NCBI GenBank assembly: GCA_015489035.1
Contig: WFMP01000012.1
Span: 1-8,384 of the forward strand
DNA: 8,384 bases
Source of the DNA: Candidatus Altimarinota bacterium
Lineage (GTDB): Bacteria; Patescibacteriota; Gracilibacteria; Absconditabacterales; Absconditicoccaceae
Direction: 5' to 3'
Shown here: piece by piece, positions 1 to 7,280 of the stretch
How the letters are laid out: the number at the start of each line of letters is the position of its first letter
Position numbering within the stretch: the first letter of the stretch is position 1
Program-made: the position numbers and the translations under genes
The notes under the pieces: generated by a model
Databases searched by the model: none
What the model saw: the letters and a program-made list of their open reading frames with translations, nothing else
Told to the model about the DNA's origin: nothing

Positions 1-139
1 TACTTTCTTCTTTAATTTTATTCTTCATTATACTATTTTTAATCTCTTTGCTTTCTTTTTTATTTTCTAACCATTCTCAACAAAATCTACATTTAATTGC
101 TTCATCTTTTATTTCTTCTGAACAATATGGACATTTCAT
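1..139 (-). CDS. zinc-ribbon domain protein, N-terminal part (runs off left edge)
   Basis: The minus-strand frame starts at ATG 139-137 and stays open to the window edge, giving 46 codons. The start reads MKCPYCSEEIKDEAIKCRFC, then Gly-Glu-Trp-Leu-Glu, followed by a Lys/Glu-rich tail. C3-x2-C6 and C17-x2-C20 are two CxxC knuckles of a small treble-clef or zinc-ribbon fold. This matches the common bacterial pattern in which such a ribbon heads a small membrane or regulatory protein. The glycine right after the last cysteine (residue 21) is a UGA at 79-77, so the standard code would stop the protein at 20 residues. There is no Shine-Dalgarno sequence before the ATG. The C-terminal part is outside the window, so the function is unknown. 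The zinc-binding fold is well supported; any role in nucleic-acid or protein binding is inference. Confidence 0.75.
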
Positions 140-227
140 AATTTTAAAAACTTATATATTAAAACTAACTTAGATATTACATATAACTAGACCCCATCCG
201 AATATTTTTCTTTATAATATTACTTCC

Positions 228-278
228 TTACTTATATTCACAATATGGAATTGAAAATTAAATGCAAGGGTATTATAT
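228..278 (-). repeat. 51-bp direct repeat, copy 1
   Basis: It matches 908-958 at 49 of 51 positions, in the same orientation; the differences are G/A at 247 versus 927 and at 269 versus 949. On the minus strand it begins with TATAAT and contains a short hairpin, CAAT-5 nt-ATTG (241-253), whose loop holds one of the two differences. It lies about 88 bp upstream of the zinc-ribbon start. Copy 2 lies about 110 bp upstream of the DUF488 start on the same strand, which points to a shared upstream regulatory or leader element rather than a random duplication. Confidence 0.85.
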
Positions 279-301
279 TCTAGATTAGAACAAGAATTTA
301 A
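272..301 (-). promoter_or_regulatory. possible promoter of the zinc-ribbon gene
   Basis: On the minus strand a perfect TATAAT -10 box (277-272) is preceded at 18 bp by a weak -35-like TTAAAT (301-296). The -10 box is the first element of the 51-bp repeat. Transcription from here would give a leader of roughly 130 nt that carries the rest of the repeat. The AT-rich background makes chance boxes likely, so support rests mainly on the repeated arrangement at 952-980. Confidence 0.3.
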
Positions 302-449
302 ACTTAGGAATCATTCTTTTCAAATTATAAAAGTCTACAAAACTTATATCAAATAATTATTTACATTTTATTTGTTAATATTTTATATAATTCTTATAAT
401 TTACTTGAATTATATTATTTGTGAAGTATTTTACGGGATTTACCATGAT

Positions 450-797
450 CTAATTATTTTCCATAAATTCTAACAATACAACTGCATTATTATGCTTAAT
501 ATTTTTAGCTGAGAATAAAAAGGTTAATGTTTTATATTTTTTTTCAAGTTCTTTTATCTTTTCTATCAATTCTTTCTTGTTTCTTAAATCTTCTTTATAT
601 TTTATTTCGAATTCTTCCCATTTTTCATCTTTATGAGAAAACCGTTTTCTAAGTTTATCTGAAGGAGCTATCTCTTTTAACCAGAGATCAATTTTTGCTC
701 TATCTTTTTTGATACCTCTTGGCCATAATCTATCAACAAGTATACGAAATCCATCTGTTTCTATAGGTTCTTCATAAATCCTTTTAATTTTAATCAT
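450..797 (-). CDS. DUF488 family protein (YeaO type)
   Basis: This encodes a complete 115-residue protein ending in TAG. It starts MIKIKRIYEEP and carries the family's best conserved block, DRLWPRG (residues 22-28), followed by KIDLWLKEIAPS, a KWEEF segment, and the C-terminal FSAKNIKHNNAVVLLEF. That order and length are those of the small stand-alone DUF488/YeaO proteins, whose biochemical role is not established; I give no function. It is a soluble protein with no signal or membrane segment. Its base use differs somewhat from its neighbours: both glycines are GGA/GGT with no UGA, and two of eight arginines are CGN (CGT, CGG), codons almost absent from recG. This may mean recent acquisition, but the counts are small. 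No Shine-Dalgarno sequence precedes the ATG. A copy of the 51-bp repeat lies upstream. Confidence 0.92.
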   Translation of the reverse strand: MIKIKRIYEEPIETDGFRILVDRLWPRGIKKDRAKIDLWLKEIAPSDKLRKRFSHKDEKWEEFEIKYKEDLRNKKELIEKIKELEKKYKTLTFLFSAKNIKHNNAVVLLEFMENN

Positions 798-907
798 TTT
801 TTTATTTTATATTTTATTTGGCAATGTGCCTAACTAAATGATATAAATATTTTTCTTGATAATATATACAAAAGTAATATTATACTGATTATTTATGTAG
901 TATTTTT

Positions 908-958
908 TTACTTATATTCACAATATAGAATTGAAAATTAAATGCAAGAGTATTATAT
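908..958 (-). repeat. 51-bp direct repeat, copy 2
   Basis: This is the second copy of the element at 228-278. A second block of similarity follows on the DUF488 side: 846-865 matches 201-220 at 19 of 20 positions. The blocks are separated by 42 bp here and by only 7 bp in copy 1, so the whole upstream region appears duplicated with an insertion or deletion between blocks. On the plus strand the repeat ends about 90 bp before recG, so it could also influence that gene. Confidence 0.85.
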
Positions 959-980
959 GTAGATAATAAAAACAACTTAA
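952..980 (-). promoter_or_regulatory. possible promoter of the DUF488 gene
   Basis: TATAAT (957-952 on the minus strand) lies 17 bp downstream of TTAAGT (980-975). This is the same layout as in copy 1, with weak -35 boxes in both. It is back-to-back with the candidate recG promoter starting at 982, so this gap may act as a divergent promoter region. Confidence 0.3.
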
Positions 981-981
981 A

Positions 982-1009
982 TTTACACAAAAGTTATGAA
1001 TTCTAAAAT
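982..1009 (+). promoter_or_regulatory. possible recG promoter
   Basis: TTTACA (982-987), a 16-bp spacer and TAAAAT (1004-1009) lie 39 bp before the recG ATG. Both boxes differ from the sigma-70 consensus by one base, but such matches are frequent in DNA this AT-rich. Confidence 0.35.
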
Positions 1010-1048
1010 AAATAATATAGTTTCATCTTTATAAAAATTTAAAAACAA

Positions 1049-3091
1049 ATGTCTGACTTAAAAAAATGGCTTAGAACTACAGATAGATATGTAAATATTT
1101 TGAAAGAAAAGTGAATTGAAACAAAAAAGGATTTTTTCTATTCTTTTCCAAAAGATTATGAAGATAGAACTAGTATAAAAACTATTTGAGAACTTACAGA
1201 ATGAGTAAAATCTGTGATAAAAGCTACTATAGTTGATAAAAGTGTAATAAATACTCAAAGATGAAAAAAATTGATAGAATTTAAACTTGAAGATGAAAAT
1301 CAAAATATAGCTTATGCTAGTTTTATGAACAATGCTTTTGTTTTAAGACAACTTAAAAAATGAAATACTATCTTAATTTCTTGAAAACCTAAATTCTCTT
1401 ATAATAAATGGGTATTTTGGTTTCCAGAAATTTTGTCTGAAAATTTTAATTGAGATTTATCTTCTACAAATTTAGTTTGAAATATTGTTCCTATTTATTC
1501 TGATTTTTTGTGAATAAAGGGTAGTTGGTTTCAAAATAAAATTGCTCAAAAAATATGAGATGTTAAAGAAGTTTTGAATGAATTTTTACCTGAATATCTA
1601 TTAAAAAAATATAATTTATTTGATATTTATAAATCTATAACAAATATCCATTTTCCAGAAAATGCTAATTTATTGAAAAAAGCTCAATATAGATTTAATT
1701 TTGAAAAATTGTTAATTTGGCAGATAGTAAGTAATTATAATTTTGCTTTACAAAAAAAATGAGAACCCACTCAACCAGATCGGAATTTAATAAAAGAATT
1801 TCTTACAAAATTACCTTTTGAACTTACAAATGCACAGAAAAAAGCTATAAAAAAAATAATAGATGATATTCATACTGGGAAAACTATGGCAAGACTTCTA
1901 CAATGAGATGTTTGAAGTGGAAAAACTATTGTGAGTATTATAATTTCTTATTATATTATAAAAAAATTTAACAAGCAAGTTGCATTTTTGGCACCTACGG
2001 AGGTATTGGCACAACAGCATATTATTAATTTTTGAAAATTATTTTTACCTTTATGAATAAAAATTTCTTTACTTACAGGTTCTACAAAACCTAAAGAAAA
2101 AAACTTGATAAAACAACAAATAAAAGAATGAGAGATAAATTTAGTTTTATGAACTCATGCTATCATACAAGATGATGTGATTTTTAAAGATTTGTGATTG
2201 ATAATTATAGATGAACAACATAAATTTTGAGTAAATCAAAGAGCAAAACTTTCTTCTCAATGAAATCCACATATGTTGCAAATGACAGCTACTCCAATTC
2301 CTAGATCTTTGGCTTTGTCTTATTTTTGAGAATTTGAAAATACAGTAATAGATGAATTACCTCCAGGAAGGAAACCAATTTATACAAAAGTTATTTCAGA
2401 AAATGAGTATGAAAAATTAGTCCAATTTTTGGTAAATAAAATCCAACAGTGACAACAAGTTTATATTGTGACACCTTTAATTGAAGAAAGTGAAAAAATA
2501 GAATGAGTAGATTCTGCTTTTGATGAATATGAGAAAATAACAGAATTATTACCCAAAAATATTAAAATTTGACTTATGCATGGTAAGCTAAAACAAGATG
2601 AAAAAGATAAAGTAATGAAAAATTTTAAAGAATGAAAAACTCAAGTTTTAGTTTCTACAACTGTGATAGAAGTGTGAGTAGATGTTCCTCAAGCTACAAT
2701 TATGATAATTAAAAATTCTGAAAGATTTGGACTTTCTTCTTTGCATCAATTAAGATGAAGAGTATGAAGATGAAGTGAAAAATCTTATTGTTTTTTGGTA
2801 ACTAAATCAAAATCTTGAGAATCTTACAGAAGATTGAAATATATGGAAGAATTTTCTGATGGATTTAAACTTGCAGAGATAGATCTGAAACTTAGGTGAG
2901 CAGGAACAATCTTATGAACTCAACAATCATGACAGATGGATCTACCGGAAGAAGCATTGAAAGATTTAAACCTTATCGAAGCTACAAGATATGAGGCAAA
3001 GTATATTTTAGAAAACAGACTTTTACCACAAAACAAAGAGTTGAGCACAATAGTTAATAACAAGCTGAAAGTTAAAAATATAATTTCTTAA
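1049..3091 (+). CDS. recG: ATP-dependent DNA helicase RecG
   Basis: With UGA read as Gly the frame is open for 680 residues, close to the usual RecG length (E. coli 693), and ends in TAA. RecG remodels stalled replication forks and branch-migrates Holliday junctions in the cytoplasm. The N-terminal wedge/OB part (about 1-250) is followed by the two helicase lobes. Walker A is QGDVGSGKT (285-293), the DEQH box 388-391 with KFGV after it, motif III TATPIPR (413-419), and motif VI HQLRGRVGRG (566-575). A C-terminal block beginning LRGAG and ending GTQQSG (615-628) corresponds to the RecG translocation region; the family more often has Pro where A618 stands. About 33 of 42 glycines are UGA, including G286 and G289 of Walker A and all three glycines of motif VI. 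The start is the first ATG of the frame, with no Shine-Dalgarno sequence. The gene stands alone; the pilus promoter follows at once. Confidence 0.97.
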
Positions 3092-3096
3092 AAAAT

Positions 3097-3124
3097 TTGA
3101 CAAAAAAAAATATATGTTTATGAT
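3097..3124 (+). promoter_or_regulatory. strong promoter for the pilus operon
   Basis: A perfect -35 TTGACA (3097-3102), a 16-bp spacer and a -10 TATGAT (3119-3124) lie five bases after the recG stop and 34 bp before the PilN-like ATG. It is the best sigma-70-type match I found in the window. Transcription would start near 3131 and leave a leader of about 28 nt. This makes the pilus genes a separate unit from recG. Confidence 0.65.
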
Positions 3125-3158
3125 AATTTAGTATATTTATTTAATAAAGTAATTTAAT

Positions 3159-3677
3159 ATGATTTTACAAAGACAATTCTCATTATGGAAATGATTTGGT
3201 ATATTGTTATGAATTTCTATAATAGTTATGTTATGAAGTGTTTTATTTTTTAAATGGAGAATCTGAGTTAATCAACATACAGTAAACAAAATATCTGTAA
3301 AGATATCTAAAATTCAAAATAAAATTGAAAAAATTAAACAGAATGAATTATTGAAGAAAGTGGAGATGGCTAGTATTGTGAAAAATAAAATGAATAATAC
3401 AAATTATGTTGCTCTTTACACATACTTAAATAATCTTAAAGATCAGCTAATAAAAGATTTATCGAAAACCGTTTGATATAAGAAATTCACACTATCTGTG
3501 AGAAAATGAGAAGTTAATATTTCCACTCAAGTTAATAATTATTCTGATTTGTATGCTAATAATAAGTGAATATTTAATATTTTGAAGAGAAAGTCATTTA
3601 TAACAAAGATTTTAGTAAATAGTTATGAATCCCAAAATAATATCATCTATTTTGACTTAAGATTAAAAACAAAATAA
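3159..3677 (+). CDS. PilN-like type IV pilus assembly protein
   Basis: This encodes 172 residues, closed by two consecutive TAA codons. A short cytoplasmic start (MILQRQFSLWK) leads into one membrane segment (about 13-31, ending FFKWR), then a Lys/Glu/Gln-rich coiled-coil stretch (about 38-75) and a small mixed C-terminal domain. That is the layout of PilN/GspL-C type proteins, bitopic inner-membrane proteins that pair with PilO and link the cytoplasmic part of the machine to the platform. Sequence motifs are too weak for a call by themselves. The assignment rests on topology, size and position directly before a PilO-like gene and pilC. Seven of eight glycines are UGA, two of them inside the membrane segment. 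PilM, which usually precedes pilN, is absent; recG stands there instead. The protein could simply be an unrelated bitopic protein. Confidence 0.55.
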
Positions 3678-3709
3678 TAAAATTTATTTACATTAAAAAA
3701 AATATAAAA

Positions 3710-4456
3710 ATGGAAAAAAATATATCTTGGAAACAAAAAATAAAATATGCACAAATAGTTGTTGTCGTTTTAGCTATAGTCGTTTATAATTTGTTTTTTT
3801 ATGTCAAAGATGTTTATGCTCAATATCAAAGCACCATCAATAAAATAGATTCAACTAATGTTCAACAATTACAAATTAATGAAGATTTAACAAAAATTAC
3901 TACTAAATTAAACAATTTACAAAATATTTATAAAAATAGAGTTAAATTTATAAAAGCCTATAATGATTGTTATACTCAATATAAGAATAGGATTTATTCT
4001 ATAGGAACTTGAAATGGAATATCTTTTAGAGATTGCATAAATAAGGAATATAAAAAAAGTTATATTTTGAAAATGACAGATGTAAACTTAGAAGAAATAG
4101 GTATCTCTTTATGAATTTATAAAGATACTTCAACAAAGATGTCATTTGATCAAGCTAAATTTCTAGCATCTTTAGATAAAAATGTATTTTCTTGAAAACT
4201 AAAACAAGAAGTTCCAATTTTGTCATTTTGACAGCCTACACTTTTGAATAAAAAATTGTGATTATATAAAGTAAGTTTTTCTTTTACTGTGCAGAAGAAT
4301 TATACTTGATTTATAAATCTATTTAAGTTATTACAAAATAAGATTTTTCTCAAAAATACTTTATATTATACTGTAGATAGTATTTCTACATTTGATATTA
4401 TGAGTAATGATTTACAAAATATAAGTATTCAATGAAGTTTTTACTTTACAAAATAG
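3710..4456 (+). CDS. PilO-like type IV pilus assembly protein
   Basis: This encodes 248 residues ending in TAG, 32 nt after the PilN-like gene. A short basic start (MEKNISWKQKIKYAQ) precedes one membrane segment (about 15-32), a coiled-coil region (about 36-80, with the run KITTKLNNLQNIYKN), and a C-terminal globular domain of about 130 residues. PilO has this plan: cytoplasmic tail, one helix, periplasmic or extracellular coiled coil, then a ferredoxin-like domain that pairs with PilN. Two cysteines, C87 and C109, lie in the exported part and could form a disulfide. Seven of nine glycines are UGA; the first lies at 4010-4012, so the standard code would end the protein after 100 residues. The PilO label rests on architecture and gene order, not on clear sequence motifs. 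Confidence 0.58.
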
Positions 4457-4465
4457 ATATTAAAA

Positions 4466-5524
4466 ATGTTTAGTTGAAGTTTTAGATTAAAAGATAAAAT
4501 TTTCTTTTTTAAAGAACTTGCTTATCTTCTATGATGATGAGTTAGTATTCCTGTGACATTGGAAACTATAAAAAATAATACTGAAAATAGTAAAATAAAA
4601 TATATTTGTGAACAAATTTTTTCTACTATAAAAAAATGAGAAACATTGTCTAGAAGTTTGACGGTTTTAGATAAATATTTTAATGAATGAGATGTTAAGA
4701 TAATAGCATCTGGTGAATGAATTTGAGAACTCCCAAAGGTACTTAAACAACTTGCAGATGAATATGAAAATTTGTATATGATTAGGACAAAATATATTAC
4801 TGCTATGATATATCCTTCTATTCTTATTTTGATAATAGTTTTGGCATTAATCATAATTTTTAAACTAATTTTACCAGGATTTATGAATATCATAGCATCT
4901 TTTCCAAATGCTACTTTACCAGCAAGTACTCAAATACTTGTTCATGTGAATAGTGTGATTCAAAATAGTGGATGAAGTATTTTGATTTGGTTTATTATAC
5001 TTTTGACTGTTCTTTGATTATTTTTATCCACAGAAGAATGAACAAAATTTTTGAATTGAATGTTTATTAAAATCCCTATGATATGATCTATATTTAGACT
5101 TTATTATATAGTTTATTTTTTAAGATATTTCTCTTTGCTTATTTATTCTTGATTACCTATTACAAAAGTATTTATTCATCTTAAATGAGTTATGAAAAAT
5201 CCTTTTTATAAAGATTTATGTGATGATATAATTGTAAATTTAAATAAATGAGAAAGTTTTATACCAGCAATGAAAAAATATACTTATATTATACCTTCTG
5301 ATGTAATTGTTTTATTAAAAGTATGAGAAGAGACTGCAAATTTAGAAGAGTCAGCTAGGAATGCAATCTGATTATATGAAGAAGAATTTAATAAGATAGT
5401 AGATAATTTATCAAAAGTTATAGAACCTATACTTATAGTTTTCATTTGATTGATAGTATGATTTGTAGCTATATCTATATTTTCTGTATTGATATCTGTT
5501 TTAAATTCTTTACAGGCACAATAA
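4466..5524 (+). CDS. pilC: PilC/GspF inner-membrane platform protein
   Basis: This encodes 352 residues starting 9 nt after the PilO-like gene; its TAA directly abuts the next ATG. It is the polytopic platform on which pilin subunits are stacked and which the assembly ATPase turns. Two GspF repeats are visible. The first is FFKELAYLLGGGVSIPVTLE (14-33) with GETLS and IIASGEGIGELP after it. The second begins FLRYFSLLIYSGLPITK and has GESF and LKVGEETANLEE, the family signature, followed by LYEEEFNKIVDNLSKVIEP. Membrane segments are at about 116-136, 172-190 and 322-344. The protein is shorter than the roughly 400 residues usual for PilC, mostly because the region before the first GspF repeat is only about 13 residues. 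Twenty of 23 glycines are UGA, with three UGA in a row at 4532-4540 (residues 23-25). Confidence 0.93.
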
Positions 5525-6091
5525 ATGAAAAAAGCATTTACACTTGTAGAAATGATGATAGTAATAATAGTTATTTGAATTCTTTTTTTAGCTTTTGGTT
5601 ATATAAGCTGGGACTATATTGAAAAATTAAATATACAAAATGATGAAGAGACTGTGGAAAATAGTTTTTCTTATATTCAATCTTCTACTTTATCTCAACC
5701 TAATTTTGGTAAATATAATAATTTAAAATATGTTTGAATAAAATTAACTACGAATAAAGATTATACAATGTATGTATGATTTACTTGATGATTAGATTCT
5801 AGTCCTTTATGATTGAAAACCAAAGTTTTATACACTACACATATATGAACCGGTTTTTCTATTTATAGCTGAACAGATTTAATTAAAACTTTTTCTGGTT
5901 CTGCTTACTTTGTTTATAAACCTTACACTATCGGAGCTACTTTCATAAAACAAAAAAATAATGCTGATTGGAAAATATATACTTGAAATAAGGTAATACA
6001 ATTTTATATTATAAACAAATCTTGATCATTTAAAAAATGTTTTAGAATTAGTTTATTGTCTTGAAGACTATTTAATGTTTTATGTAAATAA
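5525..6091 (+). CDS. type IV pseudopilin, FimU/GspH-like
   Basis: This encodes 188 residues whose ATG follows the pilC stop with no gap, so translation is probably coupled. The class III prepilin signal is MKKA|FTLVE: cleavage after A4 would leave Phe at +1 and Glu at +5, followed by a hydrophobic helix (MMIVIIVIGILFLAFGYI). Alanine at -1 is a tolerated variant of the usual glycine. The C-terminus KKCFRISLLSGRLFNVLCK resembles the closing strands of GspH/FimU minor pilins (an 'IS..GR' element), and C172 and C187 could form a disulfide. Being first of four pseudopilins in the order H-I-J-K supports this subtype. A major pilin is the main alternative. Eleven of 16 glycines are UGA, the first at codon 18 inside the helix. 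Confidence 0.8.
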
Positions 6092-6094
6092 GTT

Positions 6095-6691
6095 ATGAAA
6101 ATTTTTTTAAAAAAATGATTTACTATTATAGAAGTTATCATAGCAATAATTATTTTTTGATCTTGAATCTTAGTTTTGTTAGTTACTTTGAATAAAAATA
6201 TTTTACTTTCAAAAAAAGTTTTTCTTACAACTCAAGCAACTTTACTTGCAAAACAAGGTATGGAAGTTGTTTATAATTTGAGAGATTCAAATAATATTAA
6301 ATTTCAAAAATGGAACTATTTGACTTGAGAGGGGATTACAAAACAGTATTTTTGAATATGAGAATCTTATAAAGTTTGGACTGAACTAACTTGATATAAA
6401 AATAGAATGCAAGAAATTTCAAATCCAAATTTTTTAAATACAAGATTATATTTGAAGACTTGAGAATTTTTAAATGCACCTTGAGAAACTGTTTATAGTT
6501 GATTTTATTATAATTATTTAACTTGAGAAAAGACTCCATTTGCAAGATATGTTAGTTTTACATGAGCTTATTTATCTTGAGAATGAGTTATGACAAAAAA
6601 TATTTATAAAATTATATCAACGGTCAAATATAGATATGGAGTTATTACCTGAGATATTATATTAGATTGATTTATATCAAATTGGAGATAA
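6095..6691 (+). CDS. type IV pseudopilin, PilV/GspI-like
   Basis: This encodes 198 residues starting three bases after the previous stop and ending in TAA. The prepilin signal is MKIFLKKG|FTIIE with Glu at +5 and a hydrophobic helix to about residue 31. The glycine at -1 is a UGA codon (6116-6118), so cleavage by the prepilin peptidase depends on the altered code. Residues 46-63, with ATLLAKQGMEVVYNLRD, match the 'A..LA.EG.E...N.RD' element that follows the helix in PilV/GspI-type pseudopilins and is common in Patescibacteria. The rest is a variable beta-rich domain with many Gly and aromatic residues and no cysteine. Sixteen of 19 glycines are UGA. A place in the pilus tip complex is inferred from subtype and order. 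Confidence 0.85.
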
Positions 6692-6717
6692 TAATTTTAA
6701 ATTATTTATTATGAAAT

Positions 6718-7278
6718 ATGAATTTTAAAAAATGATTCACACTTGTCGAAATTATAATAGTAGCAATTATTACAGCTATTTTATTTGTGCTTCTTTCAAA
6801 AGTGTATATTACAGCTTCTCAACTTTATATTTATCAGTCAGACAATAAGAATATTTCACAAGATTTATTGTTTTTTAATCAAAATCTGCAAAATTTAGCG
6901 GATTCTACAAAGATAGATTATTCAAAATATACAAATTTAGAAAGCACTTTATGATATACTTGAAACCTTTATTTAAAATGAAAAAACTATAATTATAAAT
7001 TATACCAACAGTCTTGAGCTATATTTTTAGAGGAGTATAAAACTTGATTTTCTGTTAATATTCCTATTACAAAAACATGATCAAGTGTAGTAGATAAATT
7101 GATTTTTAAGATTATACCTTATCAAGATCCATTTACAGTTTTTACTGATAAAAATCAACAACCATTTGTTTTGGTATTTTTATGAATAAAATCTAAATAT
7201 TATAATCCAGCTACTTGGTATAAAAATATAAAATATTCAATTCAAGAATGATTTAATTTTAGATATTATGACAATTAA
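6718..7278 (+). CDS. type IV pseudopilin, PilW/GspJ-like
   Basis: This encodes 186 residues ending in TAA. The start at 6718 is preferred because the ATG seven bases upstream (6711) is in another frame and stops after five codons. The prepilin signal is MNFKKG|FTLVE, with Glu at +5 and helix IIIVAIITAILFVLLSKVYI. The -1 glycine is UGA (6733-6735), and all nine glycines of the protein are UGA. After the helix an Asn/Gln-rich amphipathic stretch (about 40-62, LLFFNQNLQNLAD) leads to the globular domain, as in GspJ/PilW. No cysteines are present. The gap to the previous gene is 26 nt, the largest between pseudopilin genes here. Subtype J is assigned mainly from position between the I-like and K-like genes. 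Confidence 0.8.
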
Positions 7279-7280
7279 TA

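Larger units (their letters stand above)
140..449. other. AT-rich intergenic region
   Basis: This gap separates the end of the DUF488 gene from the start of the zinc-ribbon gene, both on the minus strand. It contains the first copy of the 51-bp repeat (228-278), a shorter block at 201-220 that recurs with one mismatch at 846-865, and a small perfect inverted repeat TTCTA-gat-TAGAA at 278-290. I saw no convincing coding frame in any of the six frames, no tRNA-like fold and no clear terminator hairpin for the DUF488 gene. Confidence 0.5.

Noticed and set aside
820..830. GGCA-atg-TGCC inverted repeat before the DUF488 start, considered as an operator
   Set aside because: The arms are four bases with a three-base centre, which is expected by chance, and the motif has no second copy at the zinc-ribbon gene.
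228..958. Repeats as ends of an insertion sequence or a CRISPR array
   Set aside because: There are only two direct copies 680 bp apart, with no transposase, no terminal inverted repeats and no regular spacing; the gene between them is an ordinary DUF488 gene.
1058..1303. Minus-strand 81-residue frame, very Phe/Ser-rich
   Set aside because: It lies opposite the start of recG. Its composition is that of the antisense of AT-rich, UGA-rich coding DNA, and it shows no family motif.
1574..1762. Separate small plus-strand gene
   Set aside because: It is merely the stretch of recG between two UGA glycine codons, in the same frame as the helicase.
1904..1915. UGA read as tryptophan (table 4) or as selenocysteine
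   Set aside because: Trp or Sec at both Walker A glycines of RecG would destroy the ATP site, and TGA is far too frequent for selenocysteine.
4522..4893. Minus-strand 123-residue frame opposite pilC
   Set aside because: Its many serines come from TCA, the complement of sense-strand TGA codons. The sense strand encodes a clear GspF domain.
6336..6545. Minus-strand 69-residue frame
   Set aside because: It is antisense to the PilV/GspI-like gene and has low-complexity Leu/Lys/Ile content only.
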